Of a DNA stretch of 64,000 nucleotides, positions 32,555-44,691 are shown piece by piece. Under the pieces are notes generated by a model. That model was not told the origin of the DNA. It ran no database searches and worked only from the letters and a program-made list of their open reading frames with translations. The stretch spans positions 75,509,559 through 75,573,558 of the forward strand of contig NC_092052.1 of assembly GCF_003086295.3 (NCBI RefSeq). Direction: 5' to 3'. The translations under genes were made by a program, and so were the position numbers. This DNA comes from Arachis hypogaea. Its lineage: Eukaryota; Streptophyta; Magnoliopsida; Fabales; Fabaceae. Position 1 is the first letter of the stretch. Each line of letters opens with the position of its first letter.

Positions 32555-34092
32555 TGATAAACCACTATTTATGGTTGATCTTGTGTTTAATTGAGTGGTT
32601 TTATCAAGTCTTCACCCACTTATTCATACTAATTGCATGGTTTTATATTTCCCTTCCTAGTTTCACTCTATGGTTGAAAACTTGCTTCCTAGAGATATTT
32701 AATTTGTGTATTTTAATTCTTCTTTATATCATTCGATGCTGTGATCTGTGTGTTAAGTGTTTCAGGCTTCATAGGGTAGGAATGGCTTAGAAATGGGAGA
32801 GGAAGCTTACAGAAATAGAAGGAATACAAGAAACTAAGGAGATGACCAGCGAGCATCGACGCGCACGCATGGCTCACGCGTGTGCGCAACCTGGAGAAAA
32901 TTGCAGCGACGCGTGCGCATGCCTGACGCGTATGCGTGGATTGGAGTTTGCACAAAAGACGCGCACGCGTGGATGACGCGTACGTGTGACAAGAAAATTC
33001 GCCAAATGACGCACACGCGTGACTGACGCGTACGCGTGACCTGCGCGATCTGCAAAATTAACAGAAAACGCTGGGGTCGATTTTGAGCCGCGTTTTGACC
33101 TAGTTTTCATCCCAGAAACACAGAATAAAGCCAGAAAACATGTAGAGACTCAACACAGACACATACACACATTCTCATTAGGATAGTTTTTAGGTTTTAG
33201 ATCTGAATCTAGAGAGAATTACTTTTCCTCTAGGTTTTCTTTACATTCATAGTTTATTAGTTTATTGTTTTTGCTTTTGGATATTAAAGAGTCATCACCT
33301 CCGTTGAAGATACTATTCTAGTTCGTTTCCTTACTTGCTCTTTTATTTATTCCATATACTTAATTCGTGTTCAGAGTGGTAATTGGATTATTTTCAGGGA
33401 TTGTTAATGCAAAGAGTTACTTTTATTTTTAATTAATTTTCAATCCCTATTTTATTTAATTTATCATGTCTTCTTCTTATATTTTTTTGAACGTTATATC
33501 CATGTCAATAGAGTAGATTCCCTACTTGACATGGGGGTTGATTAAGAGGAGACACTTGAGGTTGAATGCTCAAGTGGTTACTTAAATTAGAAGTTGTTGG
33601 CTAATTCTATATTTACTAATGCTAGACCTTCCTAAGGGAGAGGACTAGGATTTGCGAATAAGAGTTAGCTCAATCACTTGACTTTCCTTTATTTAGTAAG
33701 GGTTAACTAAGTGAAAATAACAACCTCTTTATACTACACTTGAGAGAATTCCAACAAGGATAGAACTTCCAATTAATCATTCCCCCAGTCAAGGCTTTTT
33801 AATTTGAATCATATAAATTTCTTTTTATTTTCATTGCACTAAATTACAATTGTTTATTTTCTGTTAATCAAGCTCTCAAAATTCTCGGAAAACTCCTGAT
33901 TAATAACTTAGCACCCTTTCTAGCAACTCGTTGGGAGACGACCTGGGACTCATACTCCCAGTATTTTTATTTAAAACTTTTGTAACAACCTTTCTAAATT
34001 GATCCGGCGGATTTTTGCTGGTTAAGAGCTATACTCACAACGCTGTTCTTATATTACAATCTCTTAATTGGTCTAACTTCTGCCACGTACCA
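32555..34092 (+). repeat. 3' LTR of element A (1538 bp)
   Basis: Same length and ends as 2952-4489. It is followed by the duplication CCTGG (34093-34097) and the right half of the MITE. ACGCGT words lie at about 32855-33050. Confidence 0.92.
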
Positions 34093-34434
34093 CCTGGCCT
34101 GGCCTGAAGCCTGTTAAAAGGCCTGATAACTTTTTTTACAAAAATACAAATATTATTTAAAAAAATTATTTTTTAATAAAAATGTTTATAATAAAATATA
34201 ATAGATTTAAAATATCTCATAATTTTGTTATAATAAATAAATATTTATATATTTAATTATATTTTAACATGCTCAGGCAGGCCTGACAGGCCAATAAGGC
34301 TAATTAGTGAGCCTGGGCCTGGCCTATTAACGTATCAAGGCTTTTAAAAGAGCCTGGGTCTGTGCCTATGTATAACTGGCCAGGCTGCAGGCCCCTGGCA
34401 GGCTGCCTGGCCTTTTTCCACCCCTATTTAGGGT

Positions 34435-35467
34435 TTGCTATTACATTTTAATCTTGGATTCTAGCTTGTATCCATTGTAAGTTGTCCTTAATTTTCTCTT
34501 CATTTACACTATATTTACTCATACCTTGTTATAATTAAAGCTACTTTGTTAGTTTAATTATTTGTGAATTCTTGAGTTTCTTGTTAATGAATTTGATGTT
34601 TTGAGGTTTATATATGTTTGATTGAGTTACTATTATTGATTGTTTACATTGGTTGGTTATAGTTTCAAGTATCTTTCGTAATTTACTATATTTTGTTATT
34701 GTGCCCACCAAGTGTTTGTTGAAATGCCCCTTATGAATATGGAGTAGATTTTCACTCCTTAGCTTGGAGTTTGAGTAACTAGGATCCTAGAGTCATTAAT
34801 GTCCAACATTAAGTGATAATTTTGGGTTATTAGTTGATCTTGTTTCCACTAACGCTAGCTCTTTACTAAACTTAATTAGTAAGTTAGCTAGGATTTGTAG
34901 ATTAAGGCCAATTATGTCTACTTGACTTTTTCCATTATTTAGGGGTTAACTAAGTGGGATTAACTCATTGTAATTGCCATGGTTATGGTTATGACAAGGA
35001 TAGGATTCCTTAACTCTCAACTCCAAGTCAAGTTTCTTCCATGCATTGGATTACTTCCTCATTAGTTTATTGCTTCAATCTTCCTTAGTTGCATTAATTG
35101 TTTCTTAATCTAGTAATAGCTTAGTAATTGTCCCTATTCATGCTTGCTCAATTAATTGTCTTACTTGTTTGCTACTTTTAGCTCTTTGGTATTTCATTGC
35201 TTTAGTTCATTTAACTTTTAATTCCTTTAATTTTCGTTCTATGCGTGAAAACCCCCGAATTCACAACCAAAGTTGCACACTTGATTGCTAGTCCAAGGAA
35301 AAACGACCTAGGATTTAAAACTCCCGATTTTTTTTATTGATTTGAATTGTGACACTCTTCTTCTAAACTTTAATTCTTGCTATTTTATCGATTCGGAGCT
35401 ATACTTGCAACGGATCCACTCCTTCAATTGGAAAAAAAATTCCTAACCGACAATCCAACGTGCATCA
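34435..35467 (+). repeat. 5' LTR of element B, second part
   Basis: Resumes after the MITE's right duplication and ends GTGCATCA before AGTTTTTGGTGTC, the junction form also seen in D, J and F. U5 word AAACGACCTAGG is near 35304. AT-rich, no ORF. Confidence 0.65.
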
Positions 35468-35473
35468 AGTTTT

Positions 35474-35491
35474 TGGTGTCATTACTGGAGA
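35474..35491 (+). promoter_or_regulatory. Degenerate primer-binding site (element B)
   Basis: TGGTGTCATTACTGGAGA keeps 13 of 18 positions of the tRNA-Asp site. The changes are mostly transitions, in keeping with an old copy. Confidence 0.65.
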
Positions 35492-35695
35492 CTATGTAAT
35501 TGTGTGTCATATTTTTTGTTATTATAGATATGTGAATATTGTGAATATTTGCTTTTTTCTTGTTACTTGACTCTAATTGGTAGCTAGTACTTTTGTTTTG
35601 GTAGTTATTTCTAGTTGTTAGTTGTTAATTCATTTCTTTAATTACTCTTATTTTGGTCCTTAATAATTGCATGATTTATATGCTTCCCTAGTTGA

Positions 35696-37398
35696 ATGAC
35701 ATGGTCGCTTTCAAACCTGAGCTTAGCCCCATTTGATCTTGAGATAGAAAAAACTTTAAATCATATTCGGCAAGCTCGGCGTCAATTAGTATTTGTGCAT
35801 AGTGAATCAAATTTCTTGACGTGTAACCCAATTCACCGTCACCTTCTAGCCATGATTCTCATTCTTCATTTGACGAGGAAACCTTGTATTCTTCTATTGG
35901 AAGTTCTGAAGTTGCTGTGAGCGAATTAGGTGACAAAAATATAGCGGCACTGCGAAGGATCACTCTTAAGGAAGCGAGAGCTCTAGGCATCACTTTGCAA
36001 CTGTTACAAGTTCGTTACCCTGATTTGGATGTAAATTTTGAACTTAAGACTGAGTTAATCAACTTGCTTTCTAAGTATCATAGGTTGCCGGGTAAAGATC
36101 CACTTAAACACTTGAAGGACTTTCAAGTAGTATGCTCAACCATAAGAAGACATTGATTGGATGAGATAGCTGTGATGGTTTTGACTTTTCCTTTCTCTTT
36201 AGAGGAAAAAGCAAAGGAGTGGTTTTATACTCAACTGGATGAGGTGATTACCAACTAGGACTTGTTGAGAAAGGAATTCCTAGAGAAGTTCTTTCCACCT
36301 CAAAAGATGGATCGTTTGAGGAAAGAAATTCCGTATATCATGGAAAGAGATAGAGATACACTTTATGAGTATTAGGAACATTTTAAGAAGTTTCTTGAGT
36401 CTTGCCCACACCACCGCATTAATGACTTGGTACTTATAAGTTATTTTTGTCAAGACTTAGTTCCACAAGACAAGCTTCTTATTGATGCCTCAAGTGGAGG
36501 ATCCTTCACTAAGTATAAAACTACAGAAGAAGCATGGGAAGTAATTTCGGATAGCAGACTCAACGCGATATTTGCGGACAAAAAAATCCCCAACTAAAGT
36601 TTATTGGTGAGGTCTCTCCTTCCGGTGATGCTATCCTGACTAAGACACTCAGTGAAATAACTGTTTTTGTTGAGACAAATCCATCAAAGTCAACAAGTGC
36701 CACCAATGCTCTTAGTTCAACCACAACCACCTTGGACTGAAGGAGCTTCTCGACCACGTGGCATTTGCGCTTGTAGTAGTCATTATACCGATGAATGTCC
36801 AAAACTTCAAGTGGATAATACATTGACAGTAGCTAATCCTCATCCACAAAGGTCAACTTTCCATCAAAGCAATCAAGAATCATATCAATATGGAGGAAAT
36901 TAAGGTCAAGGATGGAGAGATAACTCTAACTAAAGATGGCAACAACCCTCTCAAAATCACCCTTTCAATCCCAACAATCATATTACCATCAACTATCTCA
37001 AAATCCACAACCTCAATTCTACCAACAACCACAATCTTACCAACAACCATACCACAACTTCCATACCAATCCCCATCTTAATCTAAATACCAACCACCAC
37101 ACACTAGACCAACCTTCCACCAAAATAACTAAACCTCTTTCTCTAACCAACCCCAAGTGGATGACACACTTCGTAGCTTTATCCAAGAGCAATGAGAGTT
37201 CTAAAAGAAGCAAGATACTTACATGGCGACCATAGCCAAGGCCTTGTCCTGTTTGACATTACCACCACTCAACAATAACCAAAACACCTTCCAACCATCA
37301 ACATCTAGTGGTCTACCTTCTCAACTCAACCAAACTCCAAGGGTAGCATCAATATAATCACCCTAAGAAGTGATACAAAACTTGAGAAGATTGACCCC
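35696..37398 (+). pseudogene. gag: gag of element B, heavily decayed
   Basis: Pieces in several frames match the A gag in order: APFDLEIEKTLNHIRQARR (35725 on), LKTELINLLSKYHRLPGKDP, FPFSLEEKAKEWFYTQL (36185 on), KEFLEKFFPPQKMDRLRKE, LYEY and SYFCQDLVPQDK. A degenerate zinc-knuckle remnant CACSSHYTDEC is near 36767. A glutamine-, tyrosine- and proline-rich linker follows to about 37100. In-frame TAG codons and frameshifts are frequent. It is the most degraded gag in the window. Confidence 0.8.
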
Positions 37399-37997
37399 AA
37401 ACCTATAATTGTGATGGAGGATGTTCATCATGAAGAAGTTAATGAACCAGTGGAAATGGATAAAGATGAAAAGGAAGATGTTACAATGGAAAAGGAGGAA
37501 CAATTAAAGCCCAAAGAGCCAAAAAGGAAGAACATCTTGGAAGGACCCACTCCTATACCTTTTCCAACTATGGCCAAGAAGGCTAAAAAGCATGAAGAGT
37601 TGAATCCTGATATGGTACAAATCTTTAAGAAGGTTGAGGTAACCATCCCACTTTTTGACTCAATTTATCAAGTTCCAAAATATGCTAAATTCCTTAAGGA
37701 TGTGTGCACTCACAAGTAGAAAATTAGTGATCTAGGGATGAATCCGTTGGGTAATTCTATTTCTTTTGTGATAGGAGGTATTCTTGAAAAATATAGTGAT
37801 CTCGGTCCTTGCTTGGTATATTGTGTGATTGGTGAGATGTAAATTATAGATTGTTTGTGTGATTTGGAAGCGTGTGTGAACATCATGCCACTCTCAATTT
37901 ATGAGAAGTTGAATCTGGCACCATCGAAGCGGTCCAGGGCTAAATTTGTATTGGTCAATAAAAGCATAGTTTCAGTTGTGGGTATTGCTGAGAATGT

Positions 37998-38158
37998 TGG
38001 TGCACGAAACTGGCTCCCCAGAATTTGCACAGATAGACCCCGGCAAGTATACCGGGTCGTCCAAGTGATACCTGAGGTGAGTCAGGGTCGAGCCTACGGA
38101 GATTGTTGGTTTGAGCAAGCAGTGGATACCTTGCAGTGAATACCTTGCAGATCTTAAT
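37998..38158 (-). repeat. 3' LTR remnant of element C
   Basis: Matches the last roughly 150 bp of the C 5' LTR (41164 onward), including GGCAAGTATACCGGGTCGTC. It has a small local duplication of TACCTTGCAGTGAA. The rest of this LTR is missing. Confidence 0.8.
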
Positions 38159-38926
38159 TATAAATTTCCTTTTGCTTCCGTTTGTTTACTTCATTGTTGA
38201 TAGACTCTTGCCCCTTTGATTAGATTAATGCAATTTATATTTTTATGTTATTGTTCTTTCTTTAATTATTGGTTATTGTTGTCTTGTAATTGGGTATCTT
38301 AGATTTTATTATCTCTTATTAATTTTTTATGCTTTTATTCTGTGCCTTCCAAGTGTTTGGTAAAATGCTTGGGAGGATTTTAATTTAGATTTTTATGTTC
38401 TTAACTTGGATTGATTATTTAGAGACTCTTGAGTTATCAAAAGTCTTTTGTTGATTGGTAATTGAGACTTGCTAGTTAGCTTAGACTTTTCTAAATCTAG
38501 TCTTAGATTAGGACTTGTGAACCTAAGTTGATTTTACTCACTTGACTTACCTTCATTGTTAGAGGTTAACTAAGTGAAAGCAAAAGGCAATTACTATCAC
38601 AATTGATGATGATAATAAGGATAGGAATTCCAATTCTCAATCCTTGATAGGACTTTTCTTAATTTTTATTTTACTTCCTTGTTCTTTACATTTCTTGTCT
38701 CCTATTTGAAAACCCAAAAAGATATAATCTCATAATTTATAATAAACTACACTTCCCTGCAATTTTTTGAGAGACGACCCGAGGTTTAATACTTTGGTTA
38801 ATTTTATTGGGTTTGCTTAAGTGACAAACATATTAAATTTGATTTGAGGATTCATTGTTGGTTTAGAACTATGCTTGTAATGTGATTATTTTTGTGAAAT
38901 TCTATACCGACAAAAATCCTCCATCA
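38159..38926 (+). repeat. 5'-truncated LTR fragment of another family inside C
   Basis: Plus-strand sequence that parallels the second half of the D LTR (43700-44519): GCCTTCCAAGTGTTTGGTAA, GAGACGACCCGAGG and the end CTCCATCA. It sits between C's 3' LTR remnant and C's gag. An LTR element inserted into C and later recombined or was deleted on its left side would give this. No ORF. Confidence 0.65.
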
Positions 38927-39773
38927 CTACCCCATTGTTCACAAGGTTTCTCTCAGAAGTATACATGAATTGGTTGTTTGCAACCATTTCAATGAGTTCC
39001 TGCGCCTCTTCTGGCATTTTCTTCAAGTGGAGTGATCCACCAACAGGGTGATCCAAAGACATTTTGGATATCTCAGATAGACCATCATAGAAGATTCCTA
39101 GGATAGACTATTCTGAGAGTATGTCAGGAGGACACCTCCTGATCAGTTGCTTGTATCTTTCCCAAGCTTCATAGAGGGATTCACCCTTTCTTTGTCTGAA
39201 GGTTTGAACTTCCACCCTGAGCTTGCTCATCTTTTGAGGTGGAAAGAACTTGGCCAAGAAAGCATTGACCAGCTTTCTCCAAGAGTCTAGGCTTTCCTTC
39301 GGTTGAGAATCCAACCATATCCTAGCTCTGTCTCTAATAGCAAAAGGGAAAAGCATAAGTCTGTAGACCTCAGGATCTACTCCATTGGTCTTAACAGTAT
39401 CACAGATTTGCAAGAATTCAGATAAGAACTGATGTGGATCTTCTAGTGAAAGTCCATGAAACTTGCAATTCTATTGCATTAGAGAGACTAACTGAGGCTT
39501 AAGCTCAAATTTATTAGCTATAATGGCAGGTATAGAGAAACTTCTGCCATAGAGGTCAGAAGTTAGTGCTATGAAGTCACCAAGAACCTTCCTTGCATCT
39601 CCTCTATTGTTCTATTCGGCTGCCATGCTTGTATTTTCTGTTTCTTGTTCGAAAAGGTCTGTGAGATCTCTTCCGGAGTGTTGTGCTTTAACTTGTTGTA
39701 AACACTTCCTTAGGGTCCTCTCAGGTTCAGGATTAGGATCAAAGAGAGGCTCTTTATCTCTGTTCCTGCTCAT
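38927..39773 (-). pseudogene. gag: gag of element C, partial
   Basis: Minus-strand ATG at 39773 (MSRNRDKEPLF) is the counterpart of the F gag start ([11 protein letters not shown]). Visible: NPEPERTLRKCL, an in-frame stop after TSMAAE (near 39614), [48 protein letters not shown] and [20 protein letters not shown] further stop lies near 39108. It is cut off at 38927 after [16 protein letters not shown] sequence. Would form the particle shell; this copy cannot. Confidence 0.85.
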
Positions 39774-41139
39774 AAACAAGAAAAAGAAAACAAGAAAGAA
39801 GAAGAATGAGAGCTCTATGTTCAAGGATAGAGAACTCCCTATGAGATGTGAAGAAGAAAGAAGAATGAAGATAGAGAGAAAGGAAGAAGAATTTGAAAAA
39901 AAGGGGTTAGAGAATTCGAAAATTAAGAAGTGAAAAGAGAAACTAGAATTAAAATATTTTTGTTTTTATTTTAATTATTAATTGAATTTGAAAATAAAAG
40001 CTAATTAACTAAAAGATTTGAAAATTGAATGATGAATTTCGAAAAAAAAGAGAGAGAAAGAAACAAGAAGTTTTCGAAAATAGAAGAGAGAAGAATTAGT
40101 TAGGAAGTTTTAAAAAAGAAGAAAGAAAAAAAAGTAACTAATTAAGAAAGATTTGAAAACAAGATAAGATAGAAACTTGAAAAATATTTGATTTTGAAAT
40201 TTGAAATTTAAATTTTTGAATTTTGAATTTTAAAATTTGAATTTTGAAAATTGAATTTGAATTACGATAAGATTTGAAAAGATTTGAAAAAGATTTGATT
40301 TTGAATTTTGAAATTGAAAAAGATAAGATAAAAATTTGAAAAATATTTGATTTTGAAATTCAAATTTAAGATAAGATAAGATAATGATTTGAAATTTAAA
40401 AAAAGATAACAAAAGATAACATAAAGATTTGAAAAAGTTTTGAATTTTAAATTTTTAAAAGAAAGATAAGATAAGATAGAATCACAATTAAAAGAAAAGA
40501 TTTGAAAAGATTTTAAAAAGATAAGATTTGAAATTTGAAATTTGAAATTATGATAAGATAAGATAGTAATTTTGAAATTAAAATTTGAATTTTTTTTTGA
40601 AATTTTTGAAAATATTTTGAATAAAGATAAAAAAGATATTTTTTTAATTTTTTGAATTAATGAAGAAAGAGAAGAACAACCAAAAGACACCAAACTTAAA
40701 ATTTTTAGATCTAAGACTCTAAATTTTTGAAAACTTAAAAAGAAAAATACCAAAAGATACCAAACTTAAAAATTTTAAGATCAAAACAAGAAAAGAAACA
40801 AAAACAACTTGAATACCAAGAAAGAACACTATGATAATTTTCGAAAATTTTAAAGAAACAAAGAACACACAAAGGATACCAAAATTAAGAATTGACACTA
40901 GACTCAAACAAAAGACACTATTTTTGAAATTTTTTTTGAAAAGAAAGCAAAAAAGTTCGAAACTTTAACAAGAACAAGAACAAAGACTCAAACAAAAAGA
41001 TAAAGATAAAAAAGGAAAGCAAATATTTTTGAAAAATTTTTTATTTTTTCAAAAAAGAAAATAAAAGACTCAAACAAAATTAAAAAAAGTATCTAATCTA
41101 AGAAACAAGATAATTAGTTTGTTTGTCAAATCCGAACAA
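39774..41139 (-). other. A/T-rich leader of element C
   Basis: GATAAGATTTGAAAA and TTTGAAATTT words dominate. Long phenylalanine- and lysine-rich ORFs here are composition artefacts. On the minus strand PPT-like words TTAAGTTTGGTGTC and TTAAGTTTGGTATC occur at about 40687-40700 and 40756-40770. Confidence 0.7.
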
Positions 41140-41157
41140 TCCCCGACAACAGCGCCA
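41140..41157 (-). promoter_or_regulatory. Primer-binding site, tRNA-Asp (element C)
   Basis: Minus strand TGGCGCTGTTGTCGGGGA, 16 of 18 matching; both changes are C to T. Confidence 0.88.
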
Positions 41158-41163
41158 AAAACT

Positions 41164-42706
41164 TGGTGCACGAAACTCGCTCCGCAGAATTTGCAGAGAT
41201 ACCGGCAAGTATACCGGGTCGTCCAAGTAATACCTGAGGTGAGTTAGGGTCGATCCCATGGAGATTGTTGGTTTGAGCAAGCAGTGGATACCATGCAGAT
41301 CTTAGTTTGGCGGATAGAAATTATAGTTTGTCACGAAAAGCATATAAAACAGATAAATAGAACGTTATTAGGTAGATAGGGAATCAATGGTGATAGAATG
41401 GTTGAGGCTTCGGAGATGCTTTGTCTTTCCGGATTAACTTTTCTTACTGTCTTCTTCAATAACCTTCTGATTCCTTCAATGGCAGCCATAAATGATTAAC
41501 TCATGTCCTCTCATCAAGTTAACCTCCTCCACTGCAGCAATCCACCATGTTGAGATGACTTATGTCCTCTCATCAAGCTAGCTCTAGGTTTTTCACTGTA
41601 GCAGAAGATAAAGGTCTAAGTAATCCACTCCCTTCACAATCCTACTCAAGGTGCTACAGACAAGGCAAATCTTCTGGATCAGAAATTGCTGCTTCTGTGA
41701 CTCTAGCCTTAATGCCACAGAGACCTCACACACCCATAGTCAACGGGATTATATGTCACATATCCAAAGTTGCTCAGATGCTCTATTGGAATACGCAATG
41801 TAATCTCTAGCTTTAGTTCAACTTTATCTGGGTCAGGAATCGCACGGAACCCATGTAGAACAGCGGTGATTGTCACGGGTCACCCTCAATTCATAAGATG
41901 AAGAACGAGGCTGCATAAGAGAATAAAATCATACATATTGAATGAAAACAGTAATATAATTGATCTATGAAACTCAGTAGAGCTCCTAACCTTAACCTTA
42001 GGAGGTTAGTAACTCATGCTTTCGAAAATACAATGGAAAACATGAAAGTTGGCAAGAGTCCTTTAACAAGGGTGAACTCTTGTCTATATATACTAATCTG
42101 CTAACTAGGAATTACATAAATAAGATAAACTAGTCTTGTAGTGCAAAAATCCACTTTTGGGGCCCACTTGGTGAGTGTTTGGGATGAGCTTGAGTGTTTT
42201 CCACGAGCTAGTACCCTTTAGGGGCGTTGAATGCTGGCTTGGAACTCCTTTTTGGGCATTGGATGCCAGCTGCTCCTCTGTGGGCGTTGGACGCTAGGAA
42301 TAGGGCTGGTAGCTGGCGTCGAATGCCAGTTTTGGACCTTTCATTTCCAAAGCAAAGTATGAACGATTATATATTTCTGGAAAGCCCTGGATGTTAGCGT
42401 TCCATATCCGTTGAGAGCGCACCAATTGAACTTTTGTAGCTCTAGAAAAGCACCTTTGAGTGCACGGAGGTCAGATCGTGACAACATCTGCAGTCTTTTC
42501 TCTGCTTCTGAATCAGACTTCTGCTCAAGCTCCTCAATTTTAGCCAGAAAATACCTAAAATTACCATAAAACACACAAAATCAAAGTAGAATCCAAAAAT
42601 GTGAATTTTGCATTAAAACCTATGAAAACATAATAAAACTTAAACAAAACATAATAAAAACTATATGAAAACAATGCCAAAAAGCGTATAAAGTATCCGC
42701 TCATCA
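41164..42706 (-). repeat. 5' LTR of element C (1543 bp)
   Basis: Same ends as the F LTRs but about 190 bp shorter and clearly diverged. Decayed GGCGTT...AACGCC palindromes lie at about 42222-42330, next to the shared cassette at 42366-42475. TATATATA at about 42096-42103 is a TATA candidate on the minus strand. Confidence 0.88.
42366..42475 (-). promoter_or_regulatory. Shared LTR cassette (element C)
   Basis: Plus strand: TATATATTTCTGGAAAGCCC, TGGATGTTAGCGTTCCA, then TGTAGCTCTAGAAAAG and CTTTGAGTGCACGGAGGTCA. Same order as in F, G and J. Confidence 0.62.
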
Positions 42707-43096
42707 ATTGTGTTGGTGGACATTCAAGATTTAACCTTTCCAGTGGACTTTTATATATTAGAGACACCTCCAATTGACTCTGATAGCCCGTCTTCTGTCT
42801 TACTTGGAAGACCCTTCTTGAAGACTTCCTGGTTCAAACTGGATGCATTTTCTAGAGCCTATTCTTTTGAAGCTGAAGGAAAAGTAGTGAGGTTCAAATT
42901 GGAAGAGACCATGAGACATCCACTCGAGCTGTATTCCATCTTTGAATGTAATATAATTGAGGAAGATATAGTAAAAGTCCATTCCGGAAGTGATGAGAGG
43001 ATTAGTATCAACAAAAGCTTGAGTATGGAAGAAGTTAACAAAGAAGATGAAGGAGCTCCATCATTTCCAAACTATCAAAAAGACAAGGCGTCCACT

Positions 43097-44519
43097 TGAT
43101 AAACCAAAATTTTTGGTTTATTTTGTATTAAATTTGGTGGATCTTATAAACTTTTCCCACATTTATTCACTAAAATGGCATGGTTTTATAATTCTCCCAA
43201 ATTTGTGCTTAAGAGTAAAAACACGCTTTTTAGACCTTAAAATTGTTATTTTAATTCACTTTAATTCTATTCGATGCTTTGATATGTTTGTTGAGTGATC
43301 TCAGGGTTTATAAGGCAAGGATTGGATGGAAGAAGTGAAGAAAAGGCATGCAAAGTGGAGAATTCATGAAGAAATGAGCATTTGGAGGATTCATGGCGAC
43401 GCGTACGCGTGACCGACGTGTATGCGTGATAAGCGGCACATGACTCACTTAAAGAGAAAACGATGGGGGCGATTTCTGATCCCATCTAGGCCTAGATCCA
43501 ATTCATTTATGATGCTATTGAACCCAAGAATGGGAAGGGAAAGAACACAAGTAGTCATAATTTAGTTTTTACCATGTTTTAGGTTAGAATTCTAGAGAGA
43601 GAAGCTCTTTCTTATCTCTAGAATTTAGGGTAGAATTAGGTTAATCTCTCTTAGATTTCGGTTTTATTTCTTATCTTGATTTAGTTTTCATTGCAATTTC
43701 TTGTTACTACATCCTTGCTTTCTTAGTTCTTCTTGTTAATTTCTTCTATTTTATTACTTTCATGTTTATGAGAACATTGTTGATTTTAATTTCAATTAAT
43801 GGAATTTATATTTTTATGTCTCTTATTATTTAATTGAGTTGTTATTGTTACTTTCTTGCTTTGGGTAGTCATAGATTTTATATTTTTTGTTAATTTCCTA
43901 TGCTTTTATTTTATGCCTTCCAAGTGTTTGATAAAATGCTTGGTTGGATTTTAGTGTAGAATTTTGTATTCTTGACTTGGGATGATAACTTGGCTGATAT
44001 TGAGTTACTAATTTCCAAGTGATTGATAATATGTTTTCATTAACACTAGTCTTCACTAATTCAATTAGTGAGATGGCTAGGACTTATGGATTGTGATTAA
44101 TGAAGCTCATTTGACTTTTCTCCAAATTTAAGGATGACAAAATGGGATTTATCCTTGCAATTATCATATTGTGGTTGGTAACAAGGATAGAAATCCTTAA
44201 CCATCAACCCTTGCCAAGACCTTTTTATCATTTGAGTTTCCTTTCCTTTGTTAGTTAATTGCCATTTACTTTCTTATTATTTTCATTTCTTGTCTCTTAT
44301 TACAAAAACCCCAAAATACAAATCATAACCAATAATATGCCTACTTCCCTGCAATTCCTTGAGAGATGACCCGATGTTTGAATATTTCGGTTTATTTTTA
44401 TTGGGGTTTGTACTTGTAACAAATAAACTAAACTTTGATTGAGGATTAATTGTTGGTTTGGACTATGCTTGCAATGAAATTCCTTTGAGAAATTCTAGAC
44501 CGACATTTATCCCACATCA
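43097..44519 (+). repeat. 5' LTR of element D (1423 bp)
   Basis: Starts TGATAAACCAAAATTTTTGG and ends ATCCCACATCA before the primer site. A short ACGCGT cluster is at about 43396-43430, and the U5 word GAGATGACCC near 44363. Confidence 0.85.
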
Positions 44520-44525
44520 AGTTTT

Positions 44526-44543
44526 TGGTGCCGTTGCCGGGGA
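44526..44543 (+). promoter_or_regulatory. Primer-binding site, tRNA-Asp (element D)
   Basis: TGGTGCCGTTGCCGGGGA, 17 of 18. Confidence 0.93.
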
Positions 44544-44691
44544 CTTGCATATGTGCACTTGTTATTGATTTTTGTATATATGTGAATATTGTGGATATGT
44601 TTGCCTTTTGCTTCTTTGTTAGTTTTTGCTAGTTGTAGGAATTTGTTTTTTTTATTTGTTATTAGTATACTTTTTATTCTCTCTTGCTACT

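Larger units (their letters stand above)
2952..34092 (+). mobile_element. Element A: full-length Athila-type Ty3/gypsy retrotransposon
   Basis: Two LTRs of exactly 1538 bp (2952-4489 and 32555-34092), a tRNA-Asp primer site, gag-pol, hairpin HP1, a third ORF, and two HP2-PPT modules. The 5-bp target duplication CCTGG is intact at 2947-2951 and 34093-34097. About 18.4 kb in the middle is element H (with J inside it), so A itself is about 12.7 kb minus a small deletion at the H junction. It is the only element here with RT and integrase, and the likely type of enzyme donor for the others. Its ORFs are now broken. Confidence 0.92.
2809..34426. mobile_element. hAT-like MITE, split by element A
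   Basis: The two halves (2809-2951 and 34098-34426, about 470 bp together) are rich in GGCCTG/CAGGCC words and end in inverted GGGTGGAAA (left) and TTTCCACCC (right; the outer end reads TAGGGGTGG inverted). The flanks ATTAGGGT (2801-2808) and TTTAGGGT (34427-34434) look like an 8-bp duplication with one mismatch, as hAT elements make. No transposase is present. Element A landed in its middle. The left end is less well preserved, so its exact base is uncertain. Confidence 0.6.
37998..42706 (-). mobile_element. Element C: truncated relative of F, inserted in B
   Basis: Ends TGATGAGCGG (minus, at 42706) and CGTGCACCA (at 37998), the same as F. Target duplication AATGT (37993-37997) against ATTGT (42707-42711), one mismatch. 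On the minus strand: 5' LTR, primer site, leader and gag, then an abrupt switch at 38926 to a fragment of another LTR, then 161 bp of its own 3' LTR end. Protease and all 3' parts are gone. Confidence 0.85.
2237..43096 (+). mobile_element. Element B: old, multiply interrupted Athila-type element
   Basis: B is pieced together from a 5' LTR (2237-2808 plus 34435-35467), a degenerate primer site (35474-35491), a broken gag (35696 onward) and a protease region (37411-37992 plus 42712-43096). It is split by the MITE (which carries A), by C, and is cut off at its 3' side by D. RT, integrase and the 3' LTR are not in the window. Many stops and frameshifts agree with its place as the outermost host element. 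Confidence 0.75.
37411..43096 (+). pseudogene. Protease region of element B, split by element C
   Basis: Left part 37411-37992: acidic linker, GPTPIPFPTMAKKAKK, VEVTIPLFDSIYQVPKYAKF, and a protease whose active site reads DLEAC instead of DLGAC (37861 on). Right part 42712-43096: LVDIQDLTFPVDFYIL, SVLLGRPFLKTSWFKLDAF, EETMRHPLELYSIFE. The two join in frame when C and one duplication copy are taken out. A stop follows HK near 37717. The glycine-to-glutamate change alone would disable the enzyme. Confidence 0.85.

Noticed and set aside
39571..40907. Phenylalanine- or lysine-rich ORFs in the C leader
   Set aside because: Composition artefact of TTTGAAA words; no family likeness.
41098..41280. 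Small ORF across the C primer site
   Set aside because: Overlaps PBS and LTR end; same sequence in F is not open in the same way.
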